Source: Acidimicrobiaceae bacterium
Lineage (GTDB): Bacteria; Actinomycetota; Acidimicrobiia; Acidimicrobiales; RAAP-2
Assembly (NCBI GenBank): GCA_003155915.1
Contig: PMFA01000006.1
Location: 53,313-117,312 of the forward strand
Length of the DNA stretch: 64,000 bases
Reading direction: 5' to 3'
The first letter of the stretch is position 1. The number at the start of each line of letters is the position of its first letter. The notes under the pieces are model-generated. The model had not been told where the DNA came from, searched no databases, and saw nothing but the letters and a program-made list of their open reading frames with translations. This document shows positions 17,504 to 33,572 of the stretch, one piece after another. A program made the translations under genes and the position numbers.

Positions 17504-17899
17504 ATGGCTGCAACATTGACCAAGGAGCAAATCCTTGACGGCATCGCAGAGCTTTCCGTTATTGAGCTGAGCGAGCTGTTGAAGGAGTTCGAAGAGAAGT
17601 TCGGCGTCACCGCCGCGGCCCCGGCCGCGGTCGCGGCACCGGCCGCCGCGGGCGGCGGAGCCGCTGACGCGCCGGCTGCGGACGAGAAGAGTGACTACGA
17701 CGTCATCTTGACCTCGGGTGGCGAGAAGAAGATCCAGGTGATCAAGGAAGTGCGCGCACTCACCAGCCTGGGACTCAAGGAAGCGAAGGACCTCGTCGAC
17801 AGTGCCCCCAAGCCCGTGCTCGAGAAGGTCTCCAAGGCCGACGCCGACAAGGCCAAGGCCTCGCTCGAAGCCGCCGGTGCGACGGTAGAAGTCAAGTAA
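17504..17899 (+). CDS. rplL: 50S ribosomal protein L7/L12
   Basis: The 131-residue protein has the N-terminal dimerisation domain (about 1-40), an Ala/Gly-rich hinge (about 42-64) and the C-terminal factor-binding domain. The latter includes [27 protein letters not shown]7/L12 dimers form the mobile stalk that recruits EF-G, EF-Tu and other GTPases. GAGAGGAAT precedes the ATG. An intrinsic terminator lies just after the stop. Confidence 0.98.
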   Translation: MAATLTKEQILDGIAELSVIELSELLKEFEEKFGVTAAAPAAVAAPAAAGGGAADAPAADEKSDYDVILTSGGEKKIQVIKEVRALTSLGLKEAKDLVDSAPKPVLEKVSKADADKAKASLEAAGATVEVK

Positions 17900-17919
17900 T
17901 TAAAGGCTTTTAGAGAGGT

Positions 17920-17953
17920 GTCCCGGCCGAGGAGTCGGCCGGGACATTTTCTT
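17920..17953 (+). terminator. Intrinsic terminator after rplL
   Basis: GTCCCGGCCGA (17920-17930) pairs perfectly with TCGGCCGGGAC (17935-17945) around a GGAG loop, followed by ATTTTCTTT. It is the only clear Rho-independent terminator I found in the window. It may leave partial read-through into rpoB. Confidence 0.85.
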
Positions 17954-17966
17954 TGGGGGGGAGTAC

Positions 17967-17995
17967 TTGACCCCGGGCCGGAACCTGCCTAGGGT
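17967..17995 (+). promoter_or_regulatory. Promoter of rpoB-rpoC
   Basis: TTGACC (17967-17972), 17 bp, TAGGGT (17990-17995), predicting a transcript from about 18002 and a leader of about 180 nt. A small hairpin (CCGCT/AGCGG, 18004-18015) would be at its 5' end. Confidence 0.6.
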
Positions 17996-18044
17996 TACCG
18001 CAACCGCTCTAGCGGCCGCGCGTCTCCAAAGGGAGGAGCGCCAG

Positions 18045-18074
18045 TTGCGCATACCCTGAATTTCCCGCTAGAGT
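18045..18074 (+). promoter_or_regulatory. Possible second promoter of rpoB-rpoC
   Basis: TTGCGC (18045-18050), 18 bp, TAGAGT (18069-18074). It is weaker than the upstream candidate but similar to the putative rplC promoter. Confidence 0.35.
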
Positions 18075-18181
18075 TGTTAGACCGTGTCCTTGCACCTAAC
18101 TTTGTCATCCCCTGACGCCGTTTTGTACGTGTTCCCGGCATATGCCAGCAGTAACCACCCACCAACACGGAGGATAGACCG

Positions 18182-21100
18182 TTGACGTCTCGGTCCACTA
18201 GCCCAGAGCGATTTAACTTCTCGGCACTCGGTGAAGCTCACCCCCTGCCCAACCTTCTCGAAATTCAGCGAGACAGCTTCGACCTGTTCATGAAACAGGG
18301 TCTGCGCGAGGCCTTCGAGGCCATCTCGCCGATCACGGACTTTACCGGTCGACTCTCGCTCGAACTGGAGTTCGACCCCGACGACGCGGACTTGAAGAGT
18401 CCGCCGAAGTTCACCGTGGAAGAGTGCCGTCAGCGCGCCACCACGTACTCCCAGCCGATCTTCGTTCGCGCGCGTTTCCTCAACTCCGAAACCGGTGAGA
18501 TCAAAGAGCAGACGGTCTTCATGGGCGACTTCCCGATCATGACCGAACAGGGAACGTTCATCATCAACGGCACCGAGCGTGTCGTGGTCAGCCAGCTCGT
18601 GCGTTCACCGGGCGTGTTGTTCCAGCCCGGCAAGGACGAGAAGGTCGCCTTCGAAGGCACGATCCACCCGAGTCGCGGTGAGTGGCTCCAGGTCGACCTC
18701 GAAGAGAAGAAGAACAAGGCGGCCAACGCCGGCGCGCGCATCGCGCGCAAGCGTCGCATCTCGATCTTCACGCTGCTGCGCGCGCTCGACACCGTCATGG
18801 ACGAGGCGTTCTTCGAGAAGTTCGTCGCGCACTTCGACTTCTTAGAGGACCAGTTCCACGCGGACTGGAAGAAGGCGCACCTCGAGATCGCCAAGCACAT
18901 GGACAAGTACAACCTCGAGGACACGCCCGAGAACTTCGTTCGCGCCAGCCAAGAGACCGCGTGGCTCGAGATCTACCGACGCGCGCGTCCCGGCGAAGTG
19001 CAGACCATCGAAGCGGCCCGTCAGTACTTCGAGGGCGCCTTCTTCTCCGAGAAGCGCTACGACCTCAGTCGCGTCGGTCGCTACAAGCTTGACCGCAAGC
19101 TCGGCGACGAAGTCGCCAAGAACGTCGAACTCTTCGGCGACCTGTTGGAGCGTCCGAACGTCACCATGCACGTGCTCTCCAAGGCCGAGGTCCTGGCCAC
19201 GGCGACGTACCTGTTGAACCTGGCGCGCGACCGCACCGCCAAGGAGACCACGTACCATATCGACGACCAGGACCACTTCGCCAACCGCCGCATCCGCAGC
19301 GTCGGCGAACTGATCCAGAACGCCCTGCGCACCGGCCTCTCGCGCATGGAGCGCGTCGTGCGCGAACGCATGAACACCCAGGACGTCGAAGCGATCGCGC
19401 CCCAGACGCTCATCAACATCCGTCCCGTGATGTCGGCGATCAAGGAGTTCTTCGCGACCTCCCAGCTCAGCCAGTTCATGGACCAGAACAACCCGTTGTC
19501 CGGTCTGACGCACAAGCGTCGTCTCTCGGCACTGGGACCAGGCGGACTCTCACGTGAGCGCGCCGGCCTCGAAGTCCGTGACGTCCACTCCTCGCACTAC
19601 GGGCGCATGTGTCCGATCGAGACGCCCGAAGGCCCGAACGTCGGACTCATCGGCTACTTGGCGAACTACGCGCGCATCAACGAGTACGGCTTCATCGAGA
19701 CGCCGTACCGCGTCGTCACGGCAGGCAAGGTCACCGGTGAGATCAAGTACTTCACCGCCGACGAAGAAGAGCGCTTCGTCATCGCCCAGGCCAACACCGA
19801 AGTCGATGACAAGGGCGTCATCCGCGCCGAGCGCGTGCTCGTGCGTCGTGGCCCCGTCGGCACCGGACTTCGCGTCGGTTCGTCCAACAAGTCGTCGTCC
19901 ACGACGTCTGAGATCGACTTCGTCAAGCCCGACGAGGTCGAGTTGATGGACGTGTCGACCAAGCAGATCATCTCGGTCGCGACCTCACTCATCCCCTTCG
20001 TCGAGCACGACGACGCCCAGCGCGCACTCATGGGCGCCAACATGCAAAAGCAGGCCGTGCCGCTCATCATGCCCGAGGCGCCGTTCGTCGGTACCGGCAT
20101 GGAGGCGCGCGCCGCACTCGACTCCGGCGACGTTCTGATCGCCGAAGGCGACGGCGTGGTGAAGCTGGTCTCGGGTGACCGCATCGTCGTCGAGTACGAC
20201 AAGGACGTCACCGACCGCTACGGCAAGGCCCTCGGCAAGAAGCAGTACAACCTCAACAAGTTCCGCCGCTCCAACCAGGACACCTCGATCAACCAGAAGC
20301 CGTTGGTCTTCGGTGGCGAGGTCGTCAAGGACGGCGACCTGCTCGCCGACGGCACGAGCACGTTCAACGGCGAGCTCGCGCTCGGCAAGAACCTGCTCGT
20401 CGCCTACATGCCGTGGGAGGGCTACAACTACGAAGACGCCATCATCTTGAACGAGCGTCTCGTGCGTGACGACGTACTGACGTCGATCCACGTGAAGGAG
20501 TACGAGATCGACGCTCGCGACACCAAGCTCGGTGCCGAAGAGATCACTCGCGACATCCCGAACCTGCCCGATGACATCCTCGCGGACTTAGACGACCTCG
20601 GCATCGTGCGCATCGGCGCCGAAGTCGAGCCCGGCGACATCCTCGTCGGCAAGGTCACGCCCAAGGGTGAGACCGAGCAGTCGCCCGAAGAGCGCCTGTT
20701 GCGCGCGATCTTCGGTGAGAAGGCGCGCGAAGTGCGCGACACCTCACTGAAGGTTCCCCACGGTGAGTCCGGCAAGGTCATCGACGTCAAGGTCTACAGC
20801 CGCGACGAAGACCACGAGATGCAGCCCGGCGTGAATCAGTTGGTGAAGGTCTACGTTGCTCAGAAGCGCAAGATCTCCGAGGGCGACAAGCTCGCCGGAC
20901 GTCACGGCAACAAGGGCGTCATCTCGAAGATCTTGCCCGAAGAGGACATGCCCTTCATGTCCGACGGCACGCCCGTCGACATCATCTTGAGCCCCCTCGG
21001 TGTACCGAGTCGAATGAACGTCGGCCAGGTCCTCGAGAGTCACCTCGGGTACGCCGCACGTCACGGTTGGGCGGGCATCGACGTCAATCCGACGGTCGGC

Positions 21101-21861
21101 ACCTCCGGTCACGCTGACCAGGCCGACCCCGCGACTCGTCCGTACCGCAAGACCCGTCCGCGCACCGAGCCGGCCGTCTACGTCGCGACCCCGTCCTTCG
21201 ACGGCGCGCACTGGGACGAGACCGAGCGCGCCAAGGACAAGCCGACGATCCAGCACACCTTCGAGACGCTCAACGTCGACGGTCAAAACGGCAAACGTTT
21301 GCTCGACGGGGACAACGACGGCAAGGTCACGCTCTACAACGGTCGCACCGGTGAGCTTTACGACAGCCCGATCTCGGTCGGCTACGCCTACATCTTGAAG
21401 TTGGCCCACATGGTCGACGACAAGATCCACGCGCGCTCGACCGGCCCGTACTCGATGATCACCGCCCAGCCACTCGGTGGCAAGGCGCAGTTCGGTGGTC
21501 AGCGCTTCGGGGAGATGGAAGTCTGGGCCCTCGAGGCCTACGGCGCCGCCTACGCGCTGCAGGAACTTCTGACCGTCAAATCCGACGACATGAAGGGCCG
21601 CGAGCGCGCCTACGAGGCGATCGTGAAGGGCCAGAACCTGCCGGAGCCGGGTATCCCCGAATCCTTCAAGGTCCTGATCAAGGAGATGCAGTCACTCTGT
21701 TTGAACGTAGAAGTGCGCGACAAGGTCGGGGCCCACGTGGACCTGGCCGACACCGAAGAGGACTTCTTCTCAGTAACGCGCGAACTCGGCATCGACATCA
21801 GTCGACCGGAGCGCGGATCTGACGAAGAGGACGCTCGACGCGCCGCCGAAAGGAAGTTGTC

Positions 21862-21865
<4 letters not shown>
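18182..21865 (+). CDS. rpoB: DNA-directed RNA polymerase subunit beta
   Basis: This 1227-residue protein is full-length beta. The rifampicin-binding region reads [20 protein letters not shown] and then [16 protein letters not shown]; the residues most often changed in resistant mutants (Asp, His and Ser) are the sensitive type. Downstream are [37 protein letters not shown] and the C-terminal clamp segment [20 protein letters not shown]. The start is TTG, with GGAGGA 7 nt upstream. The stop overlaps the rpoC start as ATGA, implying coupled translation of the two subunits. Confidence 0.98.
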
Positions 21866-25893
<4,028 letters not shown>

Positions 25894-25930
25894 CGAATGG
25901 TCCGTCCGAAGCCTTCGGGCTGGGGCGGGC

Positions 25931-25960
25931 TTGCCGTTAGAGGGTGTTTTGTCGTAGGAT
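25931..25960 (+). promoter_or_regulatory. Promoter of rpsL-rpsG-fusA
   Basis: TTGCCG (25931-25936), 18 bp, TAGGAT (25955-25960), in the 132-base gap between rpoC and rpsL. The predicted leader is about 58 nt. I found no strong terminator for rpoC in this gap. Confidence 0.55.
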
Positions 25961-26025
25961 TGATAGTCCGCGTGCGAAGTCTCTGGCACGCTCCAGCAAC
26001 GAAGTTCAACTAGAAGAGGTTCCGC

Positions 26026-26397
26026 GTGCCCACAATCGCACAGTTGGTCCGAAAGGGTCGACAGGACAAGGTATCCAAGACCAAGACGCCGGCCCTGAAG
26101 GGGGCCCCGCAGCGTCGTGGTGTGTGCACCCGCGTCCACACGGTAACCCCGAAGAAGCCGAACTCGGCCCTTCGCAAGGTGGCGCGTGTGCGTCTGACCT
26201 CGGGCGTCGAGGTCACGGCCTACATCCCCGGCGTTGGCCACAACCTCCAGGAGCACTCGATCGTCCTCGTGCGAGGCGGCCGTGTGAAGGACCTGCCGGG
26301 CGTTCGCTACAAGATCATCCGCGGCGCGCTCGACACCTCGGGTGTGCGTGACCGCAAGCAGGCCCGTAGTCGCTACGGCGCCAAGAGGGAGAAGTAA
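26026..26397 (+). CDS. rpsL: 30S ribosomal protein S12
   Basis: The 123-residue protein of the decoding centre contains [18 protein letters not shown] and [14 protein letters not shown]. Both lysines linked to streptomycin resistance are the sensitive type. The conserved [11 protein letters not shown] loop is present. The start is GTG with GAGG upstream. It heads the str gene cluster, with rpsG 3 bases downstream. Confidence 0.98.
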   Translation: MPTIAQLVRKGRQDKVSKTKTPALKGAPQRRGVCTRVHTVTPKKPNSALRKVARVRLTSGVEVTAYIPGVGHNLQEHSIVLVRGGRVKDLPGVRYKIIRGALDTSGVRDRKQARSRYGAKREK

Positions 26398-26400
26398 ACA

Positions 26401-26871
26401 ATGCCTCGTAAAGGCCCCGCCCTTCGTCGTGAAGTACCCGTCGACCCGATCTACAAGTCGGTCCTGGTCACCCAGCTGACCAACAAGATTCTCGAGCGCG
26501 GCAAGCGCACCATCGCCGAGCGCATCGTCTACACCGCCTTAGAGCAGGTCGAGCAGAAGACCGGCACCGACCCCGTCGCGACCCTGAAGCGCGCCCTCGA
26601 GAACGTTCGACCCGAGTTGGAAGTCAAGAGCCGCCGCGTCGGTGGCACCACGTACCAGGTGCCGATGGAGGTTCGTCCTCGTCGCGCCACTACACTGGCT
26701 ATCCGCTGGTTGACGGATTTCGCGAAGAAGCGCCGCGAAAAGACCATGGCCGAGCGGCTCGCCAATGAGATCATTGACGCGAGTAACGGTGTCGGTGCTG
26801 CAGTGAAGCGTCGTGAGGACGTGGCCAAGATGGCCGAGTCCAACAAGGCCTTCGCGCACTACCGCTGGTAA
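26401..26871 (+). CDS. rpsG: 30S ribosomal protein S7
   Basis: The 156-residue protein organises the 3' major domain of 16S rRNA and contacts the E-site tRNA. Diagnostic segments are [18 protein letters not shown] at the start, [20 protein letters not shown] (rRNA contact) and [10 protein letters not shown]-type [10 protein letters not shown] at the end. Length is normal. It lies between rpsL and fusA; in other bacteria S7 represses this operon. Confidence 0.98.
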   Translation: MPRKGPALRREVPVDPIYKSVLVTQLTNKILERGKRTIAERIVYTALEQVEQKTGTDPVATLKRALENVRPELEVKSRRVGGTTYQVPMEVRPRRATTLAIRWLTDFAKKRREKTMAERLANEIIDASNGVGAAVKRREDVAKMAESNKAFAHYRW

Positions 26872-26889
26872 TCAAAGAAAGTTCTGGAA

Positions 26890-28977
26890 ATGACCGCTCG
26901 CGATATCGCCCTGGACAAGGTCCGCAATATTGGGATCATGGCGCACATTGACGCCGGCAAGACCACGACGACCGAACGAATCCTCTTTTACACCGGCAAG
27001 AACTACAAGATCGGTGAGGTCCACGACGGCGGCGCCACGATGGACTGGATGGTCCAGGAGCAAGAGCGCGGGATCACCATCACCTCGGCCGCCACGACCG
27101 CCTACTGGAACGGGCACCGCATCAACATCATCGACACCCCGGGCCACGTCGACTTCACGGTCGAGGTCGAGCGCTCCCTGCGCGTCCTCGACGGCGCGGT
27201 CGCGGTCTTTGACGCCGTCGCCGGCGTCGAGCCCCAGACCGAGACGGTCTGGCGCCAGGCCAACAAGTACAACGTGCCGCGCATCTGCTTCGTCAACAAG
27301 ATGGACCGCACCGGGGCGGACTTCTTTCGCTGCGTCGACATGATCGCCGACCGCCTGGACTGCGTCCCGGCCGTCATCCAACTGCCGATCGGCTCCGAGG
27401 GCGGCTATTTGGGCATCATCGACATCTGCTCGATGACCGCCACGATCCACCACGACGAACACGGTGAGCGCGTCGAAGTGATTGAGATCCCTGATGAGTA
27501 CAGGGCGCAGGCCGCCGAATACCGCGTCAAGCTGCTCGACATCCTCACGACCTTCGACGACAACCTGTTGGAGAAGGTCCTCGAGGGCCACGACCCATCC
27601 GTCGAGGACATTCGCACCGCCCTTCGCCACGGCACGTTGGAAGGCATCTGCGTGCCGATCCTCAACGGCTCGGCCTTCAAGAACAAGGGCGTTCAGCCCA
27701 TGCTCGACGCCGTCGTCGACTTCTTGCCCTCGCCGATCGACCTCCCGCCGACCCAGGGCACCAAGCCGGGCAAGGACGAGGTCATCGAGCGAAAGCCCTC
27801 GGACGACGAGCCCTTCGCGGCCCTCGCCTTCAAGGTCCAGACCGACCCGTACGTCGGGAAATTGACCTACCTGCGCGTCTACTCCGGCACCCTGGAAAAG
27901 GGCGACACCGTCGTCAACACCACCAAGGGCATGAAGAAGGAGCGTCTCGGACGCCTGCTTTTGATGCACGCCAACAACCGCGAGGACCTCGACACCATCC
28001 GCACCGGCGACATCGTCGCGGCGGTCGGTCTCAAGCAAGTCACGACCGGTGACACCTTGTCTTCAGTCGACCAGCCGATCCAGTTGGAGACGCTCGTCTT
28101 CCCGGAGCCGGTCATCCACGTCGCCGTCGAGCCGAAAACTAAAGCTGACCAGGACAAACTCGGACGAGCTCTCTATTCGTTGTCCGAAGAGGACCCGACG
28201 TTTCGGGTGCGCACCGACGAAGAGACCGGCCAGACCGTCATCTCGGGAATGGGCGAGTTGCACCTCGAAGTGCTCGTGGACCGCATGCGCCGCGAGTTCG
28301 CCGTCGACGCCAACGTCGGTAAGCCCCAGGTGGCCTACCGCGAGACCGTTCGTAAGACCGTTACCAAAGTCGAAGAGAAGTACGTGCGCCAGACCGGTGG
28401 TAAGGGTCAGTACGGCCACGTCGTCATCACTCTGGAGCCCACGGGCCCCGGCGGGGGATACGAGTTCGTCGATGAGATCACGGGCGGCGTCATCCCCAAG
28501 GAGTACATCCAGCCGGTCAACCAGGGCATTACCGAGGCGTTGACCTCGGGCGTGCTGGCCGGTTACCCGGTTGTCGACGTGCGCGTACGCCTCACCTACG
28601 GTTCCTACCACGACGTCGACTCCTCGGAGATGGCCTTCAAGATCGCCGGTTCGATCGCCGTGAAGAAGGCCGCGCGCTTGGCGAGCCCGGTGTTGCTGGA
28701 GCCGATCATGGCCGTCGAGGTCGTGACGCCCGAGGACTACATGGGCGACGTGATCGGTGACCTGAGCTCTCGTCGCGGACGCGTCGAGGGCATGGAACAG
28801 AAGGGCAATAGTCAAGCGATTCGGGCACTTGTGCCACTAGCCGACATGTTCGGCTACGCTACTGACCTGCGTTCTCGCACTCAAGGGCGCGCGACGTACA
28901 CCATGCAGTTCAGTAATTACGCTGAAGTACCTGACGCGATTTCGAAGGAGATCGTGGCCAAGGCCACTGGCGCGTAA
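26890..28977 (+). CDS. fusA: Elongation factor G
   Basis: This 695-residue GTPase drives translocation of tRNA and mRNA and helps recycle ribosomes. G motifs are present: [18 protein letters not shown] (P-loop), [17 protein letters not shown] and [10 protein letters not shown]. Domains II-V follow in normal order, with domain IV marked by [16 protein letters not shown] small hairpin (28981-28994) follows the stop, then a 110-base gap to tuf. Confidence 0.98.
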   Translation: MTARDIALDKVRNIGIMAHIDAGKTTTTERILFYTGKNYKIGEVHDGGATMDWMVQEQERGITITSAATTAYWNGHRINIIDTPGHVDFTVEVERSLRVLDGAVAVFDAVAGVEPQTETVWRQANKYNVPRICFVNKMDRTGADFFRCVDMIADRLDCVPAVIQLPIGSEGGYLGIIDICSMTATIHHDEHGERVEVIEIPDEYRAQAAEYRVKLLDILTTFDDNLLEKVLEGHDPSVEDIRTALRHGTLEGICVPILNGSAFKNKGVQPMLDAVVDFLPSPIDLPPTQGTKPGKDEVIERKPSDDEPFAALAFKVQTDPYVGKLTYLRVYSGTLEKGDTVVNTTKGMKKERLGRLLLMHANNREDLDTIRTGDIVAAVGLKQVTTGDTLSSVDQPIQLETLVFPEPVIHVAVEPKTKADQDKLGRALYSLSEEDPTFRVRTDEETGQTVISGMGELHLEVLVDRMRREFAVDANVGKPQVAYRETVRKTVTKVEEKYVRQTGGKGQYGHVVITLEPTGPGGGYEFVDEITGGVIPKEYIQPVNQGITEALTSGVLAGYPVVDVRVRLTYGSYHDVDSSEMAFKIAGSIAVKKAARLASPVLLEPIMAVEVVTPEDYMGDVIGDLSSRRGRVEGMEQKGNSQAIRALVPLADMFGYATDLRSRTQGRATYTMQFSNYAEVPDAISKEIVAKATGA

Positions 28978-28980
28978 AAA

Positions 28981-28994
28981 GCTGGGTGACCAGC
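28981..28994 (+). promoter_or_regulatory. Small hairpin in the fusA-tuf gap
   Basis: GCTGG and CCAGC enclose a GTGA tetraloop 3 bases after the fusA stop. There is no T-run, so it is probably not a terminator; it may stabilise or mark a processing site in the mRNA. I see no convincing promoter in the rest of the 110-base gap. Confidence 0.4.
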
Positions 28995-29087
28995 GAAAAC
29001 AAGGTCCAAACCGTAGTCGGGGCGGGCCGAAACAAACAAGACGGATTCATGGGAACCCGTCGTTAGACAGAAAGTTAGTCCCCGACA

Positions 29088-30275
<1,188 letters not shown>

Positions 30276-30282
30276 ATAGGTC

Positions 30283-30606
30283 ATGGCCGACAACCGACAA
30301 ATGATTCGTATCCGGCTGAAGGCCTTCGACCACGGCGTCCTAGACCAGTCCACTGCGAAGATCGTCCAGACGGTCGAGCGCACGAACGCGAGGGTGCAGG
30401 GGCCCGTGCCCCTTCCCACCGAGAAGCACCGTTACACGGTCGTTCGGGGACCCCACAAGCACAAAGACAGTCGCGAGCACTTCGAAATGCGCGTGCACAA
30501 GCGCCTTTTGGACATCGTGGACCACACCGCCAAGACCGTCGACTCGCTCCAGCGCCTCGACCTTCCGGCGGGCGTGGACATCGAGATCAAGATTCGCCAA
30601 GTCTGA
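30283..30606 (+). CDS. rpsJ: 30S ribosomal protein S10
   Basis: The 107-residue protein has the S10 core [40 protein letters not shown] and the terminal [11 protein letters not shown]. Besides its role in the 30S head, S10 (NusE) couples to NusG in transcription-translation. Here it belongs to the tuf transcript (7-base gap) and is separated by 211 bases from rplC, with which it is normally closely linked. Confidence 0.98.
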   Translation: MADNRQMIRIRLKAFDHGVLDQSTAKIVQTVERTNARVQGPVPLPTEKHRYTVVRGPHKHKDSREHFEMRVHKRLLDIVDHTAKTVDSLQRLDLPAGVDIEIKIRQV

Positions 30607-30627
30607 CAGCGCCGGACCCGCGCGCCT

Positions 30628-30657
30628 TTGCGCGCGCGGGGCCCGGTGGTGTACGGT
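30628..30657 (+). promoter_or_regulatory. Candidate promoter of rplC and the S10 cluster
   Basis: TTGCGC (30628-30633), 18 bp, TACGGT (30652-30657). The -35 lies in a GC-rich hairpin after rpsJ (CCCGCGCGC 30617-30625 with GCGCGCGGG 30632-30640), which has no T-run. A start near 30664 gives a leader of about 154 nt. Confidence 0.4.
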
Positions 30658-30663
30658 TAATAG

Positions 30664-30817
30664 CCCCCACAAAGCAGTTTGGGGTGAAAAAAGAAGTGTT
30701 CAGTTGCCCTTCGGGGAACGCTGGACCAAACCAGTCGAGCGCTCCGTTCGGGTTTACTGACCCGGCGGAGCGTCTGTGTGTCGGCAACCGACGCACAGAG
30801 GAAGAGAAGAGGCACAC
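30664..30817 (+). promoter_or_regulatory. Structured leader of rplC
   Basis: Two perfect adjacent hairpins end the leader. The first is CGCTCCG/CGGAGCG with an inner CGGGT/ACCCG (30740-30772). The second is a 12-bp stem TCTGTGTGTCGG/CCGACGCACAGA with a CAA loop (30773-30799, one G-T pair). The ribosome-binding site of rplC follows directly. Smaller hairpins lie upstream, such as CTGG/CCAG at 30721-30734. The layout suggests autogenous control like the L4-regulated S10 leader of enterobacteria, but placed after rpsJ. I cannot identify a known RNA family. Confidence 0.6.
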
Positions 30818-31477
30818 GTGGCGACCAAAGCGATCGTCGGCGAGAAGGTGGGCATGACCCAGGTCTGGGACGCCCAGAACCGGGCCATCCCGGTGACGGT
30901 GGTTCGCGTCAGCCCGGCTCGCGTCGTCCAGGTAAAGACACCTGAGAAGGAGGGCTACTCGGCCGTCCAGGTGACGTGGGGAACCCGTCGCATCTCAACG
31001 CTCTCCAAGCCCGAACTCGGCCACTTCGAGAAGGCGGGCGTCACGCCCGGCAAGAAGCTCGTCGAGTTGCGCCTCGATGACGTCTCCGGTTACAGCGTGG
31101 GCCAGGAGATCCTCGCCGACGCCTTTGAAAAGGGCGAGATGATCGACGCCACCGCCGTCGCCAAGGGAAAGGGTTTCGCCGGTGCCATGAAGCGCCACAA
31201 TTTCTCGGGCATGGGCGCCGCGCACGGTAATCACAAGCACCACCGCGCGCCGGGGTCAATTGGCGCCTGCGCCACACCCGGTCGCGTGTTCAAGGGCACG
31301 AAGATGGCTGGTCGCATGGGTGGCGGCCAAGTGACGACCACCAATCTCGAAGTGATCTCCGTTGACGTCGAGCGCCACCTGGTGCTCGTCAAGGGCGCCG
31401 TGCCGGGCCCGCGCGGCGGCACCGTGGTGCTGCGCACGTCGGTGAAGAATCCGATGAAGGCCGGAGGCACACGATGA
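30818..31477 (+). CDS. rplC: 50S ribosomal protein L3
   Basis: The 219-residue protein starts at GTG (AGAAGAGG upstream) with ATKAIVGEKVGMTQVWD, the usual L3 start. The long loop reaching the peptidyl-transferase centre includes KGKGFAGAMKRHNFSG and GSIGACATPGRVFKG; Gln at the common methylation site is replaced within this region by normal bacterial variation. The protein initiates 50S assembly. The stop overlaps the rplD start as ATGA. Confidence 0.97.
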   Translation: MATKAIVGEKVGMTQVWDAQNRAIPVTVVRVSPARVVQVKTPEKEGYSAVQVTWGTRRISTLSKPELGHFEKAGVTPGKKLVELRLDDVSGYSVGQEILADAFEKGEMIDATAVAKGKGFAGAMKRHNFSGMGAAHGNHKHHRAPGSIGACATPGRVFKGTKMAGRMGGGQVTTTNLEVISVDVERHLVLVKGAVPGPRGGTVVLRTSVKNPMKAGGTR

Positions 31478-32154
31478 CCGACGTCTTTACCCTTCGCGGT
31501 CCGATCAAGAAGGACCGACCCGAGCCCGCGAAGCGCTCGGTGACCCGCAAGTCCCTTGACGGTACCGAACTCGAAAGCGTGGACTTGGAGCCGACGTTCT
31601 TCGGCATCGAGCCCAACATGGCCGTGTTGCACCAGGTGATCAAGGCCCAACTCGCCGCCAAGCGCTCGGGCACGCAGTCGACCAAGACGCGCAAAGAGGT
31701 TCGCGGTGGCGGCCGGAAGCCCTTCAACCAGAAGGGTACCGGTGGAGCCCGTCAGGGCACCATCCGCGCGCCGCAGTACCCGGGCGGTGGAATCGCGCTC
31801 GGTCCGAAGCCGCGCAAGTACGACCAGAAGACGCCCAAGAAGATGATTCGACTGGCGCTCTACTCGGCCTTGTCGGACCGCGCCTCGATGGAGCGCGTCG
31901 CGGTCGTCGACAGCTTCGCCAAGTGGGAGACGCCCAAGACCAAGGACGCGATCACGGCCCTCGGAGCCCTCGGTCTCGACGGCAAGATCTTGGTCGTGCT
32001 GGGCAGCGACGACGCGACGGCGTTGCGCTCGTTCCGCAACTTGATGAACGTGAAGACCATCGACAAGGGCGAAGTGAACGCCTACGACGTCCTCGACTGT
32101 GACTGGATTCTCTTCACCGACGAGACGTTGCCGAGTCTCAAGGAGAACAACTGA
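31474..32154 (+). CDS. rplD: 50S ribosomal protein L4
   Basis: The 226-residue protein has the tunnel-loop sequence TKTRKEVRGGGRKPFNQKGTG followed by GGIALGPKPRKYDQKTPKKM. In other bacteria L4 binds an S10-operon leader to repress transcription and translation, which makes it the natural candidate to bind the leader upstream of rplC. Start overlaps rplC; the stop overlaps the rplW start by one base. Confidence 0.97.
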   Translation: MTDVFTLRGPIKKDRPEPAKRSVTRKSLDGTELESVDLEPTFFGIEPNMAVLHQVIKAQLAAKRSGTQSTKTRKEVRGGGRKPFNQKGTGGARQGTIRAPQYPGGGIALGPKPRKYDQKTPKKMIRLALYSALSDRASMERVAVVDSFAKWETPKTKDAITALGALGLDGKILVVLGSDDATALRSFRNLMNVKTIDKGEVNAYDVLDCDWILFTDETLPSLKENN

Positions 32155-32444
32155 TGCGCGATGCCATGAGCGTCTTAATTCGCCCCGTGGTCTCGGAGAA
32201 GACCTACGCCTTGATGGATAAGGGCACCTACGTCTTCGTCGTGGACCCGCGTTCGACCAAGGTCGACGTGCGCAATGCCGTCGAGCGGACCTTCAACGTG
32301 AAGGTCACGAATGTCAACACTCTCAACCGCAAGGGTAAGTCGACGCGCAACCGTCGCACCGGCGTGGTGGGCATGAAGCCCAACACGAAGCGGGCCATCG
32401 TCACGCTTCGAGCCGGTGACACGATCAACCTCTTCGAGAACTAA
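32154..32444 (+). CDS. rplW: 50S ribosomal protein L23
   Basis: This 96-residue protein lines the tunnel exit and docks trigger factor and SRP. Conserved segments are [21 protein letters not shown] and [19 protein letters not shown]. Translation may begin at the ATG at 32154 (TGATG overlap with rplD) or at 32166 (MSVLIRPV), four residues shorter. rplB follows after 8 bases. Confidence 0.97.
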   Translation: MRDAMSVLIRPVVSEKTYALMDKGTYVFVVDPRSTKVDVRNAVERTFNVKVTNVNTLNRKGKSTRNRRTGVVGMKPNTKRAIVTLRAGDTINLFEN

Positions 32445-32452
32445 GGACTGCC

Positions 32453-33286
32453 ATGGCGCTACGTCAACGCAAACCCACGAGCCCCGGTCGCCGCTTCCAG
32501 ACGGTCTCGGACTTCGCCGACATCACGAAGACGCTGCCCGAGAAGTCGCTGCTCGATTCCAAGCCCAAGACCGGTGGCCGCAACAACTACGGTCGCAAGA
32601 CCTCGCGTCACCGCGGGGGCGGTCACAAGCAGCAGTACCGCATCATCGACTTCAGGCGCAACAAGGACGCCATTCCGGCGCGCGTCGCGGCCATTGAGTA
32701 CGACCCGAACCGGACCTGTCGGATCGCGTTGCTGCACTACCTCGACGGTGAGAAGCGCTACATCCTCGCGCCGAACGGCCTCAAGGTCGACGACATGGTC
32801 GAGTCCGGTCCCAAGGCCGACATCCGTACCGGCAACTCGTTGCCGATGCGCTTCATCCCGACCGGTTCCACGGTGCACAACGTCGAGCTTCGCCCCGGCG
32901 GCGGCGGCAAGATGGCGCGCAGCGCCGGCATGGGTGTCCAGATCGTCGCCAAAGAAGGTGCCTACGCCACACTGCGACTTCCCTCGACCGAGATGCGCCG
33001 TGTCCCGATCGACTGTCGCGCCACGCTCGGCACCGTCGGCAACTCCGAACACGAACTCACCTCGATCGGCAAGGCCGGACGCAACCGCTGGAAGGGTGTG
33101 CGCCCCCAGACGCGTGGTGTCGCCATGAACCCGGTCGACCACCCCCTCGGTGGTGGCGAAGGCAAGACGTCCGGTGGACGTCACCCGGTCTCCCCGTGGG
33201 GCCAGCCCGAAGGTCGTACGCGCTTGCCGAAGGCTTCGGACAAGTTAATTATTCGTCGTCGCCGTGGACGCGGCGCGCGGAGGTAG
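32453..33286 (+). CDS. rplB: 50S ribosomal protein L2
   Basis: The 277-residue protein is a primary rRNA-binding protein at the subunit interface near the peptidyl-transferase centre. Motifs are [20 protein letters not shown], and near the C-terminus [20 protein letters not shown] with the critical His, then a basic [10 protein letters not shown] end. Length and content are complete. rpsS follows after 7 bases. Confidence 0.98.
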   Translation: MALRQRKPTSPGRRFQTVSDFADITKTLPEKSLLDSKPKTGGRNNYGRKTSRHRGGGHKQQYRIIDFRRNKDAIPARVAAIEYDPNRTCRIALLHYLDGEKRYILAPNGLKVDDMVESGPKADIRTGNSLPMRFIPTGSTVHNVELRPGGGGKMARSAGMGVQIVAKEGAYATLRLPSTEMRRVPIDCRATLGTVGNSEHELTSIGKAGRNRWKGVRPQTRGVAMNPVDHPLGGGEGKTSGGRHPVSPWGQPEGRTRLPKASDKLIIRRRRGRGARR

Positions 33287-33293
33287 GTAGAGA

Positions 33294-33572
33294 ATGTCAC
33301 GAAGTCTCAAAAAGGGTCCCTTCATCGATGCCCACCTCTTGAAGAAGGTGGACGCGATGAACGCGGCGAACGAGAAGAAGGTCATCAAGACCTGGAGCCG
33401 TCGTTCGACGGTGATCCCCGACATGGTCGGACACACCTTCGCCGTGCACGACGGACGTCGTCACGTCCCGGTCTTCGTGAACGAATCGATGGTTGGTCAC
33501 AAGTTGGGGGAGTTCGCGCCGACGCGAACCTTCCGCTTCCACGCCGGCCAGGAAAAGACGGGTAAGCGCTAA
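33294..33572 (+). CDS. rpsS: 30S ribosomal protein S19
   Basis: This 92-residue protein of the 30S head begins [18 protein letters not shown] and contains [19 protein letters not shown] and [12 protein letters not shown], all standard S19. It contacts S13 and the A-site finger. The stop shares a base with the rplV start (TAATG). Confidence 0.98.
   Translation: MSRSLKKGPFIDAHLLKKVDAMNAANEKKVIKTWSRRSTVIPDMVGHTFAVHDGRRHVPVFVNESMVGHKLGEFAPTRTFRFHAGQEKTGKR

Noticed and set aside
30617-30640. Intrinsic terminator after rpsJ
   Set aside because: The stem is strong, but no T-run follows and the sequence continues GC-rich, so termination is doubtful.
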